In this document: piece after piece, positions 7,765-17,280 of the stretch
How positions within the stretch are numbered: the stretch's first letter is position 1
Layout: the number at the start of each line of letters is the position of its first letter
Origin: Pseudomonas sp. MN1F
GTDB lineage: Bacteria; Pseudomonadota; Gammaproteobacteria; Pseudomonadales; Pseudomonadaceae
NCBI RefSeq assembly: GCF_009391885.1
Contig: NZ_VZII01000052.1
Coordinates: 1 to 64,000, forward strand
Direction of reading: 5' to 3'
DNA: 64,000 nt
The notes under the pieces: model-generated
Database searches by the model: none
The model's input: the letters and a program-made list of their open reading frames with translations, nothing else
What the model was told of the DNA's origin: nothing
Translations under genes and position numbers: made by a program

Positions 7765-9058
7765 TCAGGCGAACGGATGACGCAGGACGATGGTCTCGTT
7801 GCGGTCCGGGCCGGTCGAAATGATGTCGATCGGCGCGCCTACCAGCTCTTCGATACGCTTGATGTAGTCACGCGCAGCTTGCGGCAGCTCTTCCAGGGTT
7901 TTCACGCCCAGGGTCGATTCGCTCCAGCCTGGCATCTCTTCGTACACCGGCTCCAGGCCGATGTAGCTGTCGGCATCGGAAGGGGCGTCGATGACGGCAC
8001 CGTTCTCGTTCTTGTAGCCAACGCAGATGTTGATGGTATCCAGGCCGTCCAGCACGTCCAGCTTGGTCAGGCAGATGCCCGAGATGCTGTTGACGTCGAT
8101 GGCGCGACGCAGGATGACGGCATCGAACCAGCCGCAACGACGGGCACGGCCGGTGGTCGAACCGAACTCGTGGCCACGCTTGGCCAGCGTGGCGCCGGTT
8201 TCGTCGAACAGTTCGGTCGGGAATGGACCGGAACCCACGCGAGTGGTGTAGGCCTTGGTGATGCCCAGGATGTAGTCCAGGTACATCGGGCCAACGCCGG
8301 AACCGGTGGAGATGCCACCAGCGGTGGTGTTGGAGCTGGTGACGTACGGGTAGGTACCGTGGTCGATGTCCAGCAGCGAGCCCTGGGCGCCTTCGAACAT
8401 GATGTCCTTGCCAGCGCGACGCAGGTTGTGCAGCTCGGCGGTGACGTCGAGCATCATCGGCTTGAGCTGTTCGGCGTAGGCCATGCACTCGTCCAGGGTC
8501 TGCTGGAAGTCGATGGCCGGCTCTTTGTAGTAGTTCACCAGCTGGAAGTTGTGGTAGTCCAGCAGCTCACCCAGCTTGGCGGCGAAACGCTCACGGTGGA
8601 ACAGGTCGCCAACGCGCAGGCCGCGGCGTGCGACCTTGTCTTCGTAGGCTGGGCCAATGCCGCGGCCAGTGGTGCCGATCTTGGCTTCGCCACGGGCCTT
8701 TTTCACGGGCCTGGTCCAGGGCCACGTGGTACGACAGGATCAGCGGCGCAGCCGGGGAGATGCGCAGGCGCTCGCGCACCGGTACGCCTTTCTCTTCCAG
8801 CTTGGTGATTTCACGCATCAAGGCGTCCGGAGCAACGACCACGCCGTTGCCGATCAGGCACTGTACGCCTTCACGCAGGATGCCCGAGGGAATCAGGTGC
8901 AGAACGGTTTTCTCACCGTTGATCACCAGGGTGTGGCCCGCGTTGTGGCCACCTTGGTAGCGCACTACGGCGGCAGCATGTTCGGTCAGCAGATCGACGA
9001 TCTTGCCTTTGCCCTCATCACCCCACTGGGTGCCCAGGACGACGACATTCTTACCCAT
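7765..9058 (-). pseudogene. purA: Adenylosuccinate synthetase, interrupted by a +1 frameshift in a homopolymer
   Basis: PurA joins IMP and aspartate with GTP to make adenylosuccinate, the committed step to AMP. The N-terminal part, with the GTP/IMP loop [11 protein letters not shown], reads from ATG 9058 to about residue 120 ([11 protein letters not shown]). The remainder, from [20 protein letters not shown] to IVLRHPFA, reads in the next frame. The two halves join exactly if one T is removed from the five-T run at 8699-8703. The span is 1294 bases, one more than needed for the usual 430 residues plus stop. All motifs on both sides of the break are intact. PurA is normally required for adenine synthesis, so a sequencing or assembly error is more likely than a real null. 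Start has GAGGA upstream. Confidence 0.93.
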
Positions 9059-9114
9059 TACATTGGTCCTCATTCACGCAAACTTGGTTGCCGGCCTACT
9101 GCCGACGCAGAAAC

Positions 9115-10302
9115 TCACTGGGCCAGCGGCAGAACCTGCCAGCGCCCGTCTTGCTGAATCAATTGCCGATCACAATCCGCCTCGAGAGCAGCACTCAACG
9201 GCTGGCCAGGCAGAGCCTGGACCACACGCTGGCCCTCGTTGCGCAACTGGCAGACCTGCTGCCAGAGGGCCGCGTCGCCACTGTCCGGCATCCAGATGCC
9301 GCCAGTTGGCAATACGACCTCCGCTCGCCCCAGTGTGACCAGGGTCTTCAAATCCGTGGAGAAACCGGTGGCCGGGCGTGCCCGGCCAAAGTCGGCGCCG
9401 ATGTCGTCATAGCGGCCGCCCTGGGCGATCGATTGACCTTCGCCCGGCACGAACACGGCGAACACCACGCCGGTGTGGTAGTTGTAGCCGCGCAGCTCGC
9501 CGAGGTCGAAGTACAGCGGCAGGTCCGGGTAGCGCGACGCCAGGCGATCGGCGATCGCCAGCAGGTCGTCGAGCGCCGCCAGCACACTGGCCGGGGCACG
9601 GCCCAGGCGCACACGGGCTTCGGCCAGTACTTCACGGCCACCGCACAGTTCGACCAGGGCGCGCAGCATGTTGCCCAGGTCCTTCGGCAGGTCGGCGGTC
9701 AGTGCCTGTACTTCGTCGACGGACTTGCGCTGCAAGGCGTCGAACAGCTGCTGCTCGACCGCGCCCGACAGGCCGGCGGCACGGGCCAGGCCGCGGTAGA
9801 TACCGACATGGCCAAGGTCCATGTGCACATCTGGCACATCGGTCAGTTGCAGCGTGGCGAGCATCAGGCTGATGACCTCGACGTCGCTGCTCGGGCTGGC
9901 ATCGCCGTACAGCTCGGCACCCAGCTGGATCGGGCTGCGCGAGGTGGACAGAGCACGCGGCTGGGCGTGCAGCACGCTGCCGGCGTAGCACAGGCGGCTC
10001 GGGCCTTCACGGCGCAGGGTGTGGGCGTCGATGCGCGCCACCTGCGGGGTGAAGTCGGCGCGGAAGCCCATCAGGCGGCCCGACTGCGGGTCGACCACCT
10101 TGAAGGTGCGCTGATCCAGGTCCTGGCCGGCGCCGGTGAGCAGCGACTCCAGGTACTCGATATGCGGGGTGACGACCAGCTCGTAGCCCCAACTCTGGAA
10201 CAGGTCCAACACCTGGCGGCGCGCGATCTCGATGCGCGCAGCCTCAGGTGGCAGTACTTCCTCGATGCCATCTGGCAGCAGCCAGCGGTCTACCGTTGCC
10301 AT
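9115..10302 (-). CDS. hisZ: ATP phosphoribosyltransferase regulatory subunit
   Basis: A 395-residue paralogue of the histidyl-tRNA synthetase catalytic core. It starts with WLLPDGIEEVLPPEAARIE and has the class II motif-like regions (RADFTPQVARID) and the YYTG-type segment GYNYHTGVVF, but no anticodon-binding domain. In organisms with short HisG, HisZ forms the hetero-octamer that makes HisG active and histidine-sensitive. The hisG gene is not in this window. It lies directly upstream of purA (56 bases) on the same strand, an arrangement common in pseudomonads. Confidence 0.93.
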   Translation of the reverse strand: MATVDRWLLPDGIEEVLPPEAARIEIARRQVLDLFQSWGYELVVTPHIEYLESLLTGAGQDLDQRTFKVVDPQSGRLMGFRADFTPQVARIDAHTLRREGPSRLCYAGSVLHAQPRALSTSRSPIQLGAELYGDASPSSDVEVISLMLATLQLTDVPDVHMDLGHVGIYRGLARAAGLSGAVEQQLFDALQRKSVDEVQALTADLPKDLGNMLRALVELCGGREVLAEARVRLGRAPASVLAALDDLLAIADRLASRYPDLPLYFDLGELRGYNYHTGVVFAVFVPGEGQSIAQGGRYDDIGADFGRARPATGFSTDLKTLVTLGRAEVVLPTGGIWMPDSGDAALWQQVCQLRNEGQRVVQALPGQPLSAALEADCDRQLIQQDGRWQVLPLAQ

Positions 10303-10483
10303 TACGCCATTTCCCCTCTGGTCCGGGCGGCTTGCCAGCTGGCGAGCCGTCAGTAAAGCCGGTATCGCGCACAGCAGCGGGCAGCACTGATCCCAGCGCA
10401 GCCACCGTACCCGATACCCTCAAATTGCCTTGCGACCTGACCAAACCGTCAACTGGCGCTTTGCCAATCAACCTTGCAGACGC

Positions 10484-10507
10484 AAAAAAGCCGGGAAATT
10501 TCCCGGC
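10484..10507 (-). terminator. Terminator after hflC
   Basis: On the minus strand GCCGGGAAATTTCCCGGC, an 18-base perfect palindrome, is followed by TTTTTTG. It ends the hfq-hflX-hflK-hflC transcript before hisZ. The 301-base gap 10303-10603 holds this terminator, a second hairpin closer to hflC, and the hisZ promoter/leader; no small gene was found in it. Confidence 0.85.
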
Positions 10508-10540
10508 TGCCTCATCATACACCCCTTTTCATTCAGGATG

Positions 10541-10575
10541 CACCCCGCCTGGTGTTTTAGCTGCCAGGCGGGGCG
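10541..10575. repeat. Intergenic hairpin downstream of hflC
   Basis: CCCCGCCTGG (10543-10552) and CCAGGCGGGG (10564-10573) are perfect reverse complements separated by 11 bases. It lies between the hflC stop and the intrinsic terminator and could protect the 3' end of the mRNA or assist termination. Confidence 0.65.
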
Positions 10576-10603
10576 CTGCTGCATGAAAATCAGGGCCTGA
10601 GCA

Positions 10604-11473
10604 TCACGGCTTGCTCTTGTCCAGGAAGCGGAAGAACTCGTTCTTCGCGTCCAGTACCAGCACGTCGTTCTTGCTCGAGAAGCTGTCGCGGTAAGCCTGC
10701 AGGCTACGGTAGAACGCGTAGAAATCGGCGTCCTGAGTGTAGGCCTTGGCGTAGATGGCGGCCGACTGGGCGTCGCCGTCACCGCGGGTCTCTTCCGCTT
10801 CGCGGTAGGCTTCGGCCAGCAGTACACGGCGCTGACGGTCGGCATCGGCGCGAATACCTTCGGCCAACTCGTTACCTTTGGCGCGGTGCTCGCGGGCTTC
10901 ACGCTCACGCTCGGTGCTCATGCGGTCGAACACGCTGCGGTTGACTTCCTTCGGCAGGTCGATGGCCTTGACGCGCACGTCGACCACCTCGATACCCAGC
11001 TCCTTGCTGGCCATGCGGTTCAGCGATGCGGTGATGTCAGCCATCAGCGCGTCACGTTCACCGGAAACCACCTCGTGCAGGGTACGTTTACCGAACTGGT
11101 CACGCAGGCCGCTTTCCAGACGACGCGACAGACGCTCGTCGGCGATCTGCTTCATGCCGGAAGTGGCGGTGTAGAAGCGCTCGGCATCCTTGACGCGCCA
11201 CTTGGCGTAGGCGTCGACCATCACCGCCTTCTTCTCCAGGGTCAGGAACCGCTGGGTCGGGGCATCGAGGGTCATCAGGCGTGCGTCGAACTTGCGTACC
11301 TGGTTCACGTACGGAATCTTCACGTGCAGGCCCGGCTGGACATCCGCCTGGACTACCTTACCGAAGCGCAGCAGTACCGCACGCTCGGTCTGGGACACGA
11401 TGTAGAAGCTGTTCCAGGCCACAATGGCCAGAACCACGGCGGCGATCAGGGCGATCAGCGATCGGTTGCTCAT
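10604..11473 (-). CDS. hflC: Protease modulator HflC (SPFH domain)
   Basis: A 289-residue SPFH/prohibitin-family protein with an N-terminal membrane anchor (about 5-25, LIALIAAVVLAIVAWN) and an SPFH domain beginning SQTERAVLLRFGKVV. With HflK it forms the large periplasm-facing cage around FtsH and limits its access to membrane substrates. The coiled-coil-rich C-terminal half (EREREAREHRAKGNE) is typical. It overlaps the hflK stop by one base, so the two are coupled and made in similar amounts. Confidence 0.95.
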   Translation of the reverse strand: MSNRSLIALIAAVVLAIVAWNSFYIVSQTERAVLLRFGKVVQADVQPGLHVKIPYVNQVRKFDARLMTLDAPTQRFLTLEKKAVMVDAYAKWRVKDAERFYTATSGMKQIADERLSRRLESGLRDQFGKRTLHEVVSGERDALMADITASLNRMASKELGIEVVDVRVKAIDLPKEVNRSVFDRMSTEREREAREHRAKGNELAEGIRADADRQRRVLLAEAYREAEETRGDGDAQSAAIYAKAYTQDADFYAFYRSLQAYRDSFSSKNDVLVLDAKNEFFRFLDKSKP

Positions 11474-12651
11474 CAGCGGCTCTCCCTAGTGCGCAGTGGC
11501 TGCTGTTGCTGTTGCAGGTCCTGCGCGGCACGTGCGGCCGCATCGTTGACCGACGGGCTGACGCTGGTGCTTGGCGCGGAAGCGTTGCGGCTGCCTTCGA
11601 CCATCTTGTCCAGCGGCAGGTAGAGCAGGTTGTTCTGCCCGTCCTTGGCCGTGACCAGGACCTTGCTGGTGTTGCTGTAGACCTCTTGCATGGTCTCCAG
11701 GTACAGGCGCTGACGGGTCACGTCAGGGGCCTTGCGGTACTCGGCGACCAGCTTGGTGAAGCGGTCGGCCTCACCCTTGGCGCGGGCGATGACTTCGTCG
11801 CGGTAACCGTTGGCGTCCTCGATGATGCGCTGGGCCTGACCGCGGGCTTCCGGCACCACGCCATTGGCGTAGGACTCGGCCTGGTTGCGGGCACGCTGCT
11901 CGTCTTCACGGGCGCGGATCACGTCGTCAAAGGCTTCCTGCACTTCACGCGGGGCTGCCGCGCTCTGTACGTTGACCTGGGTGACGGTGATACCGGTGCG
12001 GTAGTTGTCGAGGAAGCGCTGCAGGCGCTCGCGGATATCCACGGCCATCTGCTCACGACCCTCGGTCAGCACCTGGTCCATCGAGGTGGAACCCACCACG
12101 TGGCGCAGGGCACTGTCGGTCGCATGCTGCAAGCTGACCTCAGGCTGGTCGACGTTGAGCACGAAGTCCTGCAGGTTGCTGATCTTGTACTGGACGGTCA
12201 GCGGCACCTCGACGATGTTCTCGTCTTCGGTGAGCATCTGCCCCTGCTTGGTGTAGGCACGCTCGCGCGTGACGTTTTCCATGTACTTGCGATCGATTGG
12301 CGGGAAGTAGATGTTCAGGCCGGGACCGACCGTCTCATAGTACTTGCCGAAGCGCAGCACTACGGCTTGCTCCTGCTCGTCGACCACGTACACGGCGCTG
12401 TACAGCCAGATTGCAGCGAGCACCGCCAGGCCGATGCCCAGCAGGCCGTAGCCGCCACCCTTGCCGACATTGCGGTCACCGCCGCCACGTTTCTTGCCAC
12501 TGCCGAACATGCCGTTCAGGCTGTCCTGCAGCTTGCGGAAGGCCTCGTCCAGATCCGGCGGACCCTTCTTGTCGCCACCACCGCCGCCACCGCGACGGCC
12601 GCCCCAGGGATCCTGATTGTTCGAGTTGCCACCCGGCTCGTTCCAAGCCAT
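11473..12651 (-). CDS. hflK: FtsH protease activity modulator HflK
   Basis: A 392-residue partner of HflC. A Gly/Asn/Asp-rich cytoplasmic N-terminus (GGRRGGGGGGDKKGPPDLDE) precedes a membrane helix near residues 75-95 and the SPFH domain (VDEQEQAVVLRFGKYYETV). A QQQQQ tract and Ser/Ala-rich tail end the protein. Start is set at ATG 12651 (MAWNEPGG), with GGAG six bases before it; the longer open frame upstream is not conserved in character. It sits between hflX and hflC in the usual order. Confidence 0.95.
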   Translation of the reverse strand: MAWNEPGGNSNNQDPWGGRRGGGGGGDKKGPPDLDEAFRKLQDSLNGMFGSGKKRGGGDRNVGKGGGYGLLGIGLAVLAAIWLYSAVYVVDEQEQAVVLRFGKYYETVGPGLNIYFPPIDRKYMENVTRERAYTKQGQMLTEDENIVEVPLTVQYKISNLQDFVLNVDQPEVSLQHATDSALRHVVGSTSMDQVLTEGREQMAVDIRERLQRFLDNYRTGITVTQVNVQSAAAPREVQEAFDDVIRAREDEQRARNQAESYANGVVPEARGQAQRIIEDANGYRDEVIARAKGEADRFTKLVAEYRKAPDVTRQRLYLETMQEVYSNTSKVLVTAKDGQNNLLYLPLDKMVEGSRNASAPSTSVSPSVNDAAARAAQDLQQQQQPLRTRESR

Positions 12652-12747
12652 AGCGCTCTCCATCTGATAAAGCAAAGACGCGCCCACGGCGCGCCGTCCA
12701 ATGCTACAGAATGCCTGCCACTGCTGCCCGGCGACCTCACCGGGCAT

Positions 12748-14049
12748 TTATTGCAAAGTGTGTTGCTCGACAAACACTTGCGGCTCCATGCCCTCACGAC
12801 TGACCAGGCGATTCAACTCGACCCTGGGCAGGCGAACACTCAGCAGGCTGCGCCCTTCTTCGTCATGCTCTTCACTTCGCACGGCACCCAGGGCAAAGAA
12901 TTGCGCGCGCAAGCGGGCAAAACGCTGCTCCAGGCACAGGGTGCCGACAAACAGATCATCCCCCAACAACTCGGCAATCGCCTGGCCGACAAGCTCCAGG
13001 CCACGTCCATCTCGTGCCGACACCCAGACCCGCTGCGGCTTGCCATCGGCATCGCGCTGAATCTGCGGCTCGACATCTTCAAGCAGGTCGAGTTTGTTAT
13101 AGACCTCGAGGATCGGCAAGCCTTCGGCACCGATCTCACCCAACACGGCCAGCACTTGCTCGATCTGCTCCATGCGCTCTGGCTCATGGGCGTCGATCAC
13201 ATGCAGCAGCAGGTCCGAGTTGCTCGATTCTTCGAGCGTAGCCCGAAATGCCTCGACCAGCTTGTGCGGCAGGTGACGAATGAAGCCCACGGTGTCGGCC
13301 AGCACGATCGGGCCCAGGTCGGCCAGTTCGAGCCGGCGCAGGGTCGGGTCGAGCGTGGCGAACAACTGATCGGCCGCGTACACCTCGGATTCGGTCAGGG
13401 CATTGAACAGTGTGGACTTGCCGGCGTTGGTATAGCCGACCAACGAAACCGAAGGGATATCCGCGCGCTTGCGGCCACGACGGGCCTGCTCACGCTGGCT
13501 GCGCACCTTTTCCAGGCGCCCCTTGATCTGGCGGATGCGTACCCGCAGCAGACGGCGGTCGGTCTCCAGCTGGGTTTCACCCGGGCCGCGCAGGCCGATA
13601 CCACCCTTCTGCCGCTCAAGGTGGGTCCAGCCGCGCACCAGCCGCGTGCTCATGTGGTCGAGCTGGGCCAGTTCGACCTGCAGCTTGCCTTCATGGGTAC
13701 GCGCCCGCTGGGCGAAGATGTCGAGGATCAGCCCGGTACGGTCAAGCACACGACACTCGAAGACTCGCTCGAGGTTGCGCTCCTGACTGGGCGTGAGGGT
13801 GTGATTGAAAATCACCAGGTCTACCTGTTCGGCTTTGACCAGGTCGCGCAATTCCTCGACCTTGCCGCTGCCAATCAGGTATTTGGCCGTAGGCTGATGC
13901 CTGGCTACCGTGGCCAACGAGACGATGTCGGCTCCGGCCGACAGTGCCAGTTCCTGAAACTCCTGCGGGTCTTCGCGCGCCTCAGGGTTCTGACCTTCCA
14001 AGTGAACGAGCAGCGCCCGCTCACCACCACCGTGGCGCTCAAAGAACAA
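12748..14049 (-). CDS. hflX: Ribosome-associated GTPase HflX
   Basis: A 433-residue GTPase. The N-terminal HflX domain carries the glycine-rich SGKVEELRDLVK region and a helical linker; the G domain has G1 GYTNAGKST near residue 205, G3 DTVGFIRHLP and G4 NKLD. HflX splits stalled ribosomes and is linked to heat and antibiotic stress. It lies 12 bases downstream of hfq and before hflK, as in most gammaproteobacteria. Confidence 0.95.
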   Translation of the reverse strand: MFFERHGGGERALLVHLEGQNPEAREDPQEFQELALSAGADIVSLATVARHQPTAKYLIGSGKVEELRDLVKAEQVDLVIFNHTLTPSQERNLERVFECRVLDRTGLILDIFAQRARTHEGKLQVELAQLDHMSTRLVRGWTHLERQKGGIGLRGPGETQLETDRRLLRVRIRQIKGRLEKVRSQREQARRGRKRADIPSVSLVGYTNAGKSTLFNALTESEVYAADQLFATLDPTLRRLELADLGPIVLADTVGFIRHLPHKLVEAFRATLEESSNSDLLLHVIDAHEPERMEQIEQVLAVLGEIGAEGLPILEVYNKLDLLEDVEPQIQRDADGKPQRVWVSARDGRGLELVGQAIAELLGDDLFVGTLCLEQRFARLRAQFFALGAVRSEEHDEEGRSLLSVRLPRVELNRLVSREGMEPQVFVEQHTLQ

Positions 14050-14061
14050 TGCAGGCTCCTA

Positions 14062-14322
14062 TCAGGCGTTGCCTGGCTCGCTGTCGCCGTGCTCGCCGTC
14101 GGTCGGGCTTGGCAGGCGGACCGGACGGGCCGGAACTACGGTCGAAATGGCGTGCTTGTAAACCATCTGGCTGACGGTGTTCTTCAGCAGTACCACGAAC
14201 TGGTCGAAGGATTCGATCGAGCCCTGCAGCTTGATCCCGTTGACCAGATAGATCGATACCGGGACCTTTTCTTTTCTCAGTTGGTTCAAGTAAGGGTCTT
14301 GTAGCGAATGCCCTTTTGACAT
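14062..14322 (-). CDS. hfq: RNA chaperone Hfq
   Basis: An 86-residue Sm-like protein. The Sm1 region (LNQLRKEKVPVSIYLVNGIK) and Sm2 motif YKHAIST are intact, as are the distal- and proximal-face residues Q8, D9, Y25, K31, F39, Y55 and K56-H57 by alignment to E. coli. Its acidic/Pro-rich tail is short, as in Pseudomonas. The hexamer pairs small RNAs with mRNAs and, with Crc, controls catabolite repression in pseudomonads. Start is ATG 14322 (MSKGHSL) with GGAG upstream, not the ATG three codons before. Confidence 0.97.
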   Translation of the reverse strand: MSKGHSLQDPYLNQLRKEKVPVSIYLVNGIKLQGSIESFDQFVVLLKNTVSQMVYKHAISTVVPARPVRLPSPTDGEHGDSEPGNA

Positions 14323-14417
14323 ATGCCGCACTCCTGTAAGGATAAATAATTAGAAAATCAGAAAAATTGATAAGTCAGGCCGCCCCTTCGCAAGAATAGA
14401 CGGCTATCAGCAGGGAC

Positions 14418-15389
14418 TCAGCTCAATATGGAGACGGCCCCAAGGTATTTCAAGGTGCGGGACAGATTGTCGCAGGCCAGGCTGTCAAGCCAATGCACGT
14501 CAGGCCAGCCGCGCAACCAGGTGAACTGCCGCTTGGCCAGCTGTCGAGTGGCAATGATACCGCGTTCTCGCATCTCATTCTCAGTCAGCTTGCCGTCGAG
14601 GTAGTCCCAGACCTGTCGATAACCCACTGCCCGTATAGACGGCAGTCCGGCGTGCAAGTCACTTCTGGCTCGCAGCGATCGGACCTCGTCGACGAAGCCC
14701 TGTTCCAGCATCTGCGAAAATCGTAGCGCAATTCGCTTGTGCAAAATGTGACGATCCGCAGGCGCAATCGCCAAACTCGCGACAGTATAGGGCAAATGCC
14801 CGCCAGCGCCTGCGTCTGCGCCGCTACTTTCCGCGAATTGACGTTGCCGATGGGCTGTCATGCTCTCGCCACTCACCCGGTAGACTTCCAGCGCGCGGAT
14901 CAGCCGCTGCGGGTCGTTGGGGTGAATGCGCGCCGCCGACTCCGGGTCAACCTCTGCCAGTTGCCGGTGCAATTCGGCCAGGCCCAGCGCCTCGGCCTGG
15001 GCCTCAAGCTCTGCGCGCACCGCCGCATCCGCCGCCGGCATGTCTGCCAGGCCCTCGATCAATGCCTTGTAATAAAGCATGGTGCCGCCGACCAGCAGCG
15101 GAATCTTGCCGCGCGCGGTGATATCGGCCATCGCTTCCAGGGCATCAGCGCGAAATTGCGCGGCCGAGTAGCTCTCGGCCGGGTCGCGGATATCGATGAG
15201 CCGGTGCGGGTAAGCCGCCAGAATCTCTTTGGAGGGCTTGGCCGAACCAATGTCCAGGCCGCGATACACCAGCGCCGAATCGACGCTGATCAGCTCGCAA
15301 GGCAGGACCTTGGTCAGCTCGATGGCGAGGTCGGTCTTGCCGGCCGCCGTCGGGCCCATGAGGAATATCGCAGGGGGTTTGCCGCTCAT
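14418..15389 (-). CDS. miaA: tRNA dimethylallyltransferase
   Basis: A 323-residue enzyme that adds dimethylallyl to N6 of A37 in tRNAs reading UNN codons. P-loop GPTAAGKT begins at residue 12, followed by the substrate-recognition region DSALVYRGLDIGSAKPS and the RLIDIRDPAESYSA segment. The start lies one base after mutL, so it is in the same transcript. Downstream, 95 bases before hfq, could hold the hfq-proximal promoter reported for this locus in enterics. Confidence 0.95.
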   Translation of the reverse strand: MSGKPPAIFLMGPTAAGKTDLAIELTKVLPCELISVDSALVYRGLDIGSAKPSKEILAAYPHRLIDIRDPAESYSAAQFRADALEAMADITARGKIPLLVGGTMLYYKALIEGLADMPAADAAVRAELEAQAEALGLAELHRQLAEVDPESAARIHPNDPQRLIRALEVYRVSGESMTAHRQRQFAESSGADAGAGGHLPYTVASLAIAPADRHILHKRIALRFSQMLEQGFVDEVRSLRARSDLHAGLPSIRAVGYRQVWDYLDGKLTENEMRERGIIATRQLAKRQFTWLRGWPDVHWLDSLACDNLSRTLKYLGAVSILS

Positions 15390-15390
15390 G

Positions 15391-17280
15391 TCATCGACCG
15401 CGCAGGAAGAGTTTGTCCAGGTCGTCCAGGCCCATCTGGGTCCAGGTCGGACGGCCGTGGTTGCACTGGCCGCTGCGCTCGGTGTTTTCCATGTCGCGCA
15501 GCAGGGCGTTCATCTCGGGAATGGCCAGGCGCCGGTTGGCGCGTACGGCGCCGTGGCAGGCCATGGTACCGAGCAGTTCGTTGAGGTGCGCCTGGATCCG
15601 GTCGCTGGTGCCATATTCCATCAGGTCGGCGAGCACGTCCTGGACCAGGCGGTTGGCCTCAGCCTGCTTGAGCAGTGCCGGAATCTGGCGGATCGCCAGC
15701 GTCTCTGGCCCCAGGCGCTGCAGCTCGAAGCCCAGGCGCTGGAACCACTGGCCGTGCTCCTCGGCGCAATCCGCCTCGCGCTGGCTCAGCGCCAGGGTTT
15801 CCGGCACCAGCAGCGGCTGGCCGCTGAGGCCTTCGCTGGCCATGGCCACCTTGAGGCGCTCGTACATGATGCGCTCGTGGGCCGCGTGCATGTCCACCAG
15901 CACCAGGCCGACGGCATTCTCGGCGAGGATGTAGATGCCCTTGAGCTGCGCCAGGGCATAACCCAGCGGCGGGATGTCGCCCTGGCTTTCCGGCAGCGCC
16001 GAAGGGGTGGGCGCCCCCTCGTTCAGCGGCTTGTAGAACTCGCGGTAGACCGCCTGGGACTCGGCAGCCGGCAACGGTTGCGAAGGGCGCGGGGTGTACT
16101 GGTACTGGTAGCCGGCGCCACTGCCGCCATTGGAAATGGAATGCTGCGGTTGTTCGAGCACTGGCGAGGCCAGGCGCATTTCACCCTGCGGGCCAAACTC
16201 ACCGACCTGCTGGCCAGTCGGGCGAACCACTTCAGGCACGGCAGCAGGCGCCGCCAGCTGATCTTCCGGGCGCACATCAGCCAGGGCGCGGTGCAACGTG
16301 CCATAGAGGAAATCATGCACCGAGCGGCCTTCGCGGAAGCGCACTTCGTGCTTGGTCGGGTGGACGTTGACGTCGACGCCATTCGGCTCAAGCTCAAGGA
16401 ACAGCACGAAGGTCGGGTGCCGGCCGTTGAACAGGACGTCGCGATAGGCCTGACGCACAGCGTGGGCGACCAGCTTGTCGCGCACTGCACGGCCATTGAC
16501 GAAGAAGTACTGCAAGTCGGCCTGGCTGCGCGAGAAGGTCGGCAGGCCGACCCAGCCCCACAGCCTCAGGCCATTGCGCTCGACGTCGATTGGCAGCGCC
16601 TGCTCCATGAAGCCTGGGCCACAGATGGCGCCGACCCGCCGCGCACGGGCAGTTTCATCGTGAGCCTCATGCAGGCTGAGGATGCTCTTGCCGTTGTGGC
16701 GCAGGTGGAAGCCGACATCGAAGCGGGCCAGGGCCAGGCGACGGATGACTTCCTGCAGGTGATCGAATTCGGTCTTTTCGGCCTTGAGGAACTTGCGCCG
16801 GGCCGGGGTATTGAAGAACAGGTCGCGCACTTCCACCGACGTGCCGACCGGGTGCGCGGCAGGCTGCACGCGCGGGGTCATGTCACGGCCTTCAGTCTCG
16901 ACCTGCCAGGCCTCGCCAGCGCTGGCAGTGCGCGAAGTCAGGGTCAGGCGCGCCACCGAGCTGATCGATGCCAGCGCCTCGCCCCGGAAGCCCAGGCTCA
17001 ACACACCTTCAAGGTCTTCCAGCTCGCGAATCTTGCTGGTGGCGTGACGGGCCAGGGCCAGCGGCAGGTCATCGGCGGAAATGCCACTGCCATCGTCACG
17101 TACCCGCAGCAGCTTCACACCGCCCTGCTCGACTTCCACATCGATGCGCCGGGCCCCGGAGTCCAGGCTGTTTTCCAACAGTTCCTTGGCCACCGAAGCC
17201 GGGCGTTCAACCACCTCGCCGGCGGCAATCTGGTTAGCCAGCCGCGGGCTGAGCAGCTGGATGCGCGAACCACCACTCAT
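15391..17280 (-). CDS. mutL: DNA mismatch repair protein MutL
   Basis: A 629-residue MutL. The N-terminal GHKL ATPase shows KELLENSLDSGA (Mg/ATP Glu and Asn), DDGSGI and GFRGEALASI. A low-complexity linker around residues 370-430 leads to the C-terminal dimerisation domain, which contains DMHAAHERIMYE (about 461-472). This matches the metal-binding endonuclease motif DQHA(X)2E(X)4E found in MutL of bacteria without MutH. It overlaps amiB by four bases. Confidence 0.96.
   Translation of the reverse strand: MSGGSRIQLLSPRLANQIAAGEVVERPASVAKELLENSLDSGARRIDVEVEQGGVKLLRVRDDGSGISADDLPLALARHATSKIRELEDLEGVLSLGFRGEALASISSVARLTLTSRTASAGEAWQVETEGRDMTPRVQPAAHPVGTSVEVRDLFFNTPARRKFLKAEKTEFDHLQEVIRRLALARFDVGFHLRHNGKSILSLHEAHDETARARRVGAICGPGFMEQALPIDVERNGLRLWGWVGLPTFSRSQADLQYFFVNGRAVRDKLVAHAVRQAYRDVLFNGRHPTFVLFLELEPNGVDVNVHPTKHEVRFREGRSVHDFLYGTLHRALADVRPEDQLAAPAAVPEVVRPTGQQVGEFGPQGEMRLASPVLEQPQHSISNGGSGAGYQYQYTPRPSQPLPAAESQAVYREFYKPLNEGAPTPSALPESQGDIPPLGYALAQLKGIYILAENAVGLVLVDMHAAHERIMYERLKVAMASEGLSGQPLLVPETLALSQREADCAEEHGQWFQRLGFELQRLGPETLAIRQIPALLKQAEANRLVQDVLADLMEYGTSDRIQAHLNELLGTMACHGAVRANRRLAIPEMNALLRDMENTERSGQCNHGRPTWTQMGLDDLDKLFLRGR

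Noticed and set aside
10244..10522. A possible small gene (DUF2065-like) between hisZ and hflC, as in P. aeruginosa
   Set aside because: The only open frame is Arg/Gly/Pro-rich and overlaps hisZ; no hydrophobic DUF2065 protein is encoded, and the gap is filled by a terminator and hairpin.
11281..14304. A 1007-codon open frame on the plus strand antisense to hflK and hflX
   Set aside because: Very GC-rich sequence leaves long stop-free shadow frames; the opposite strand carries clear hflK, hflX and hfq motifs, and this frame has none.
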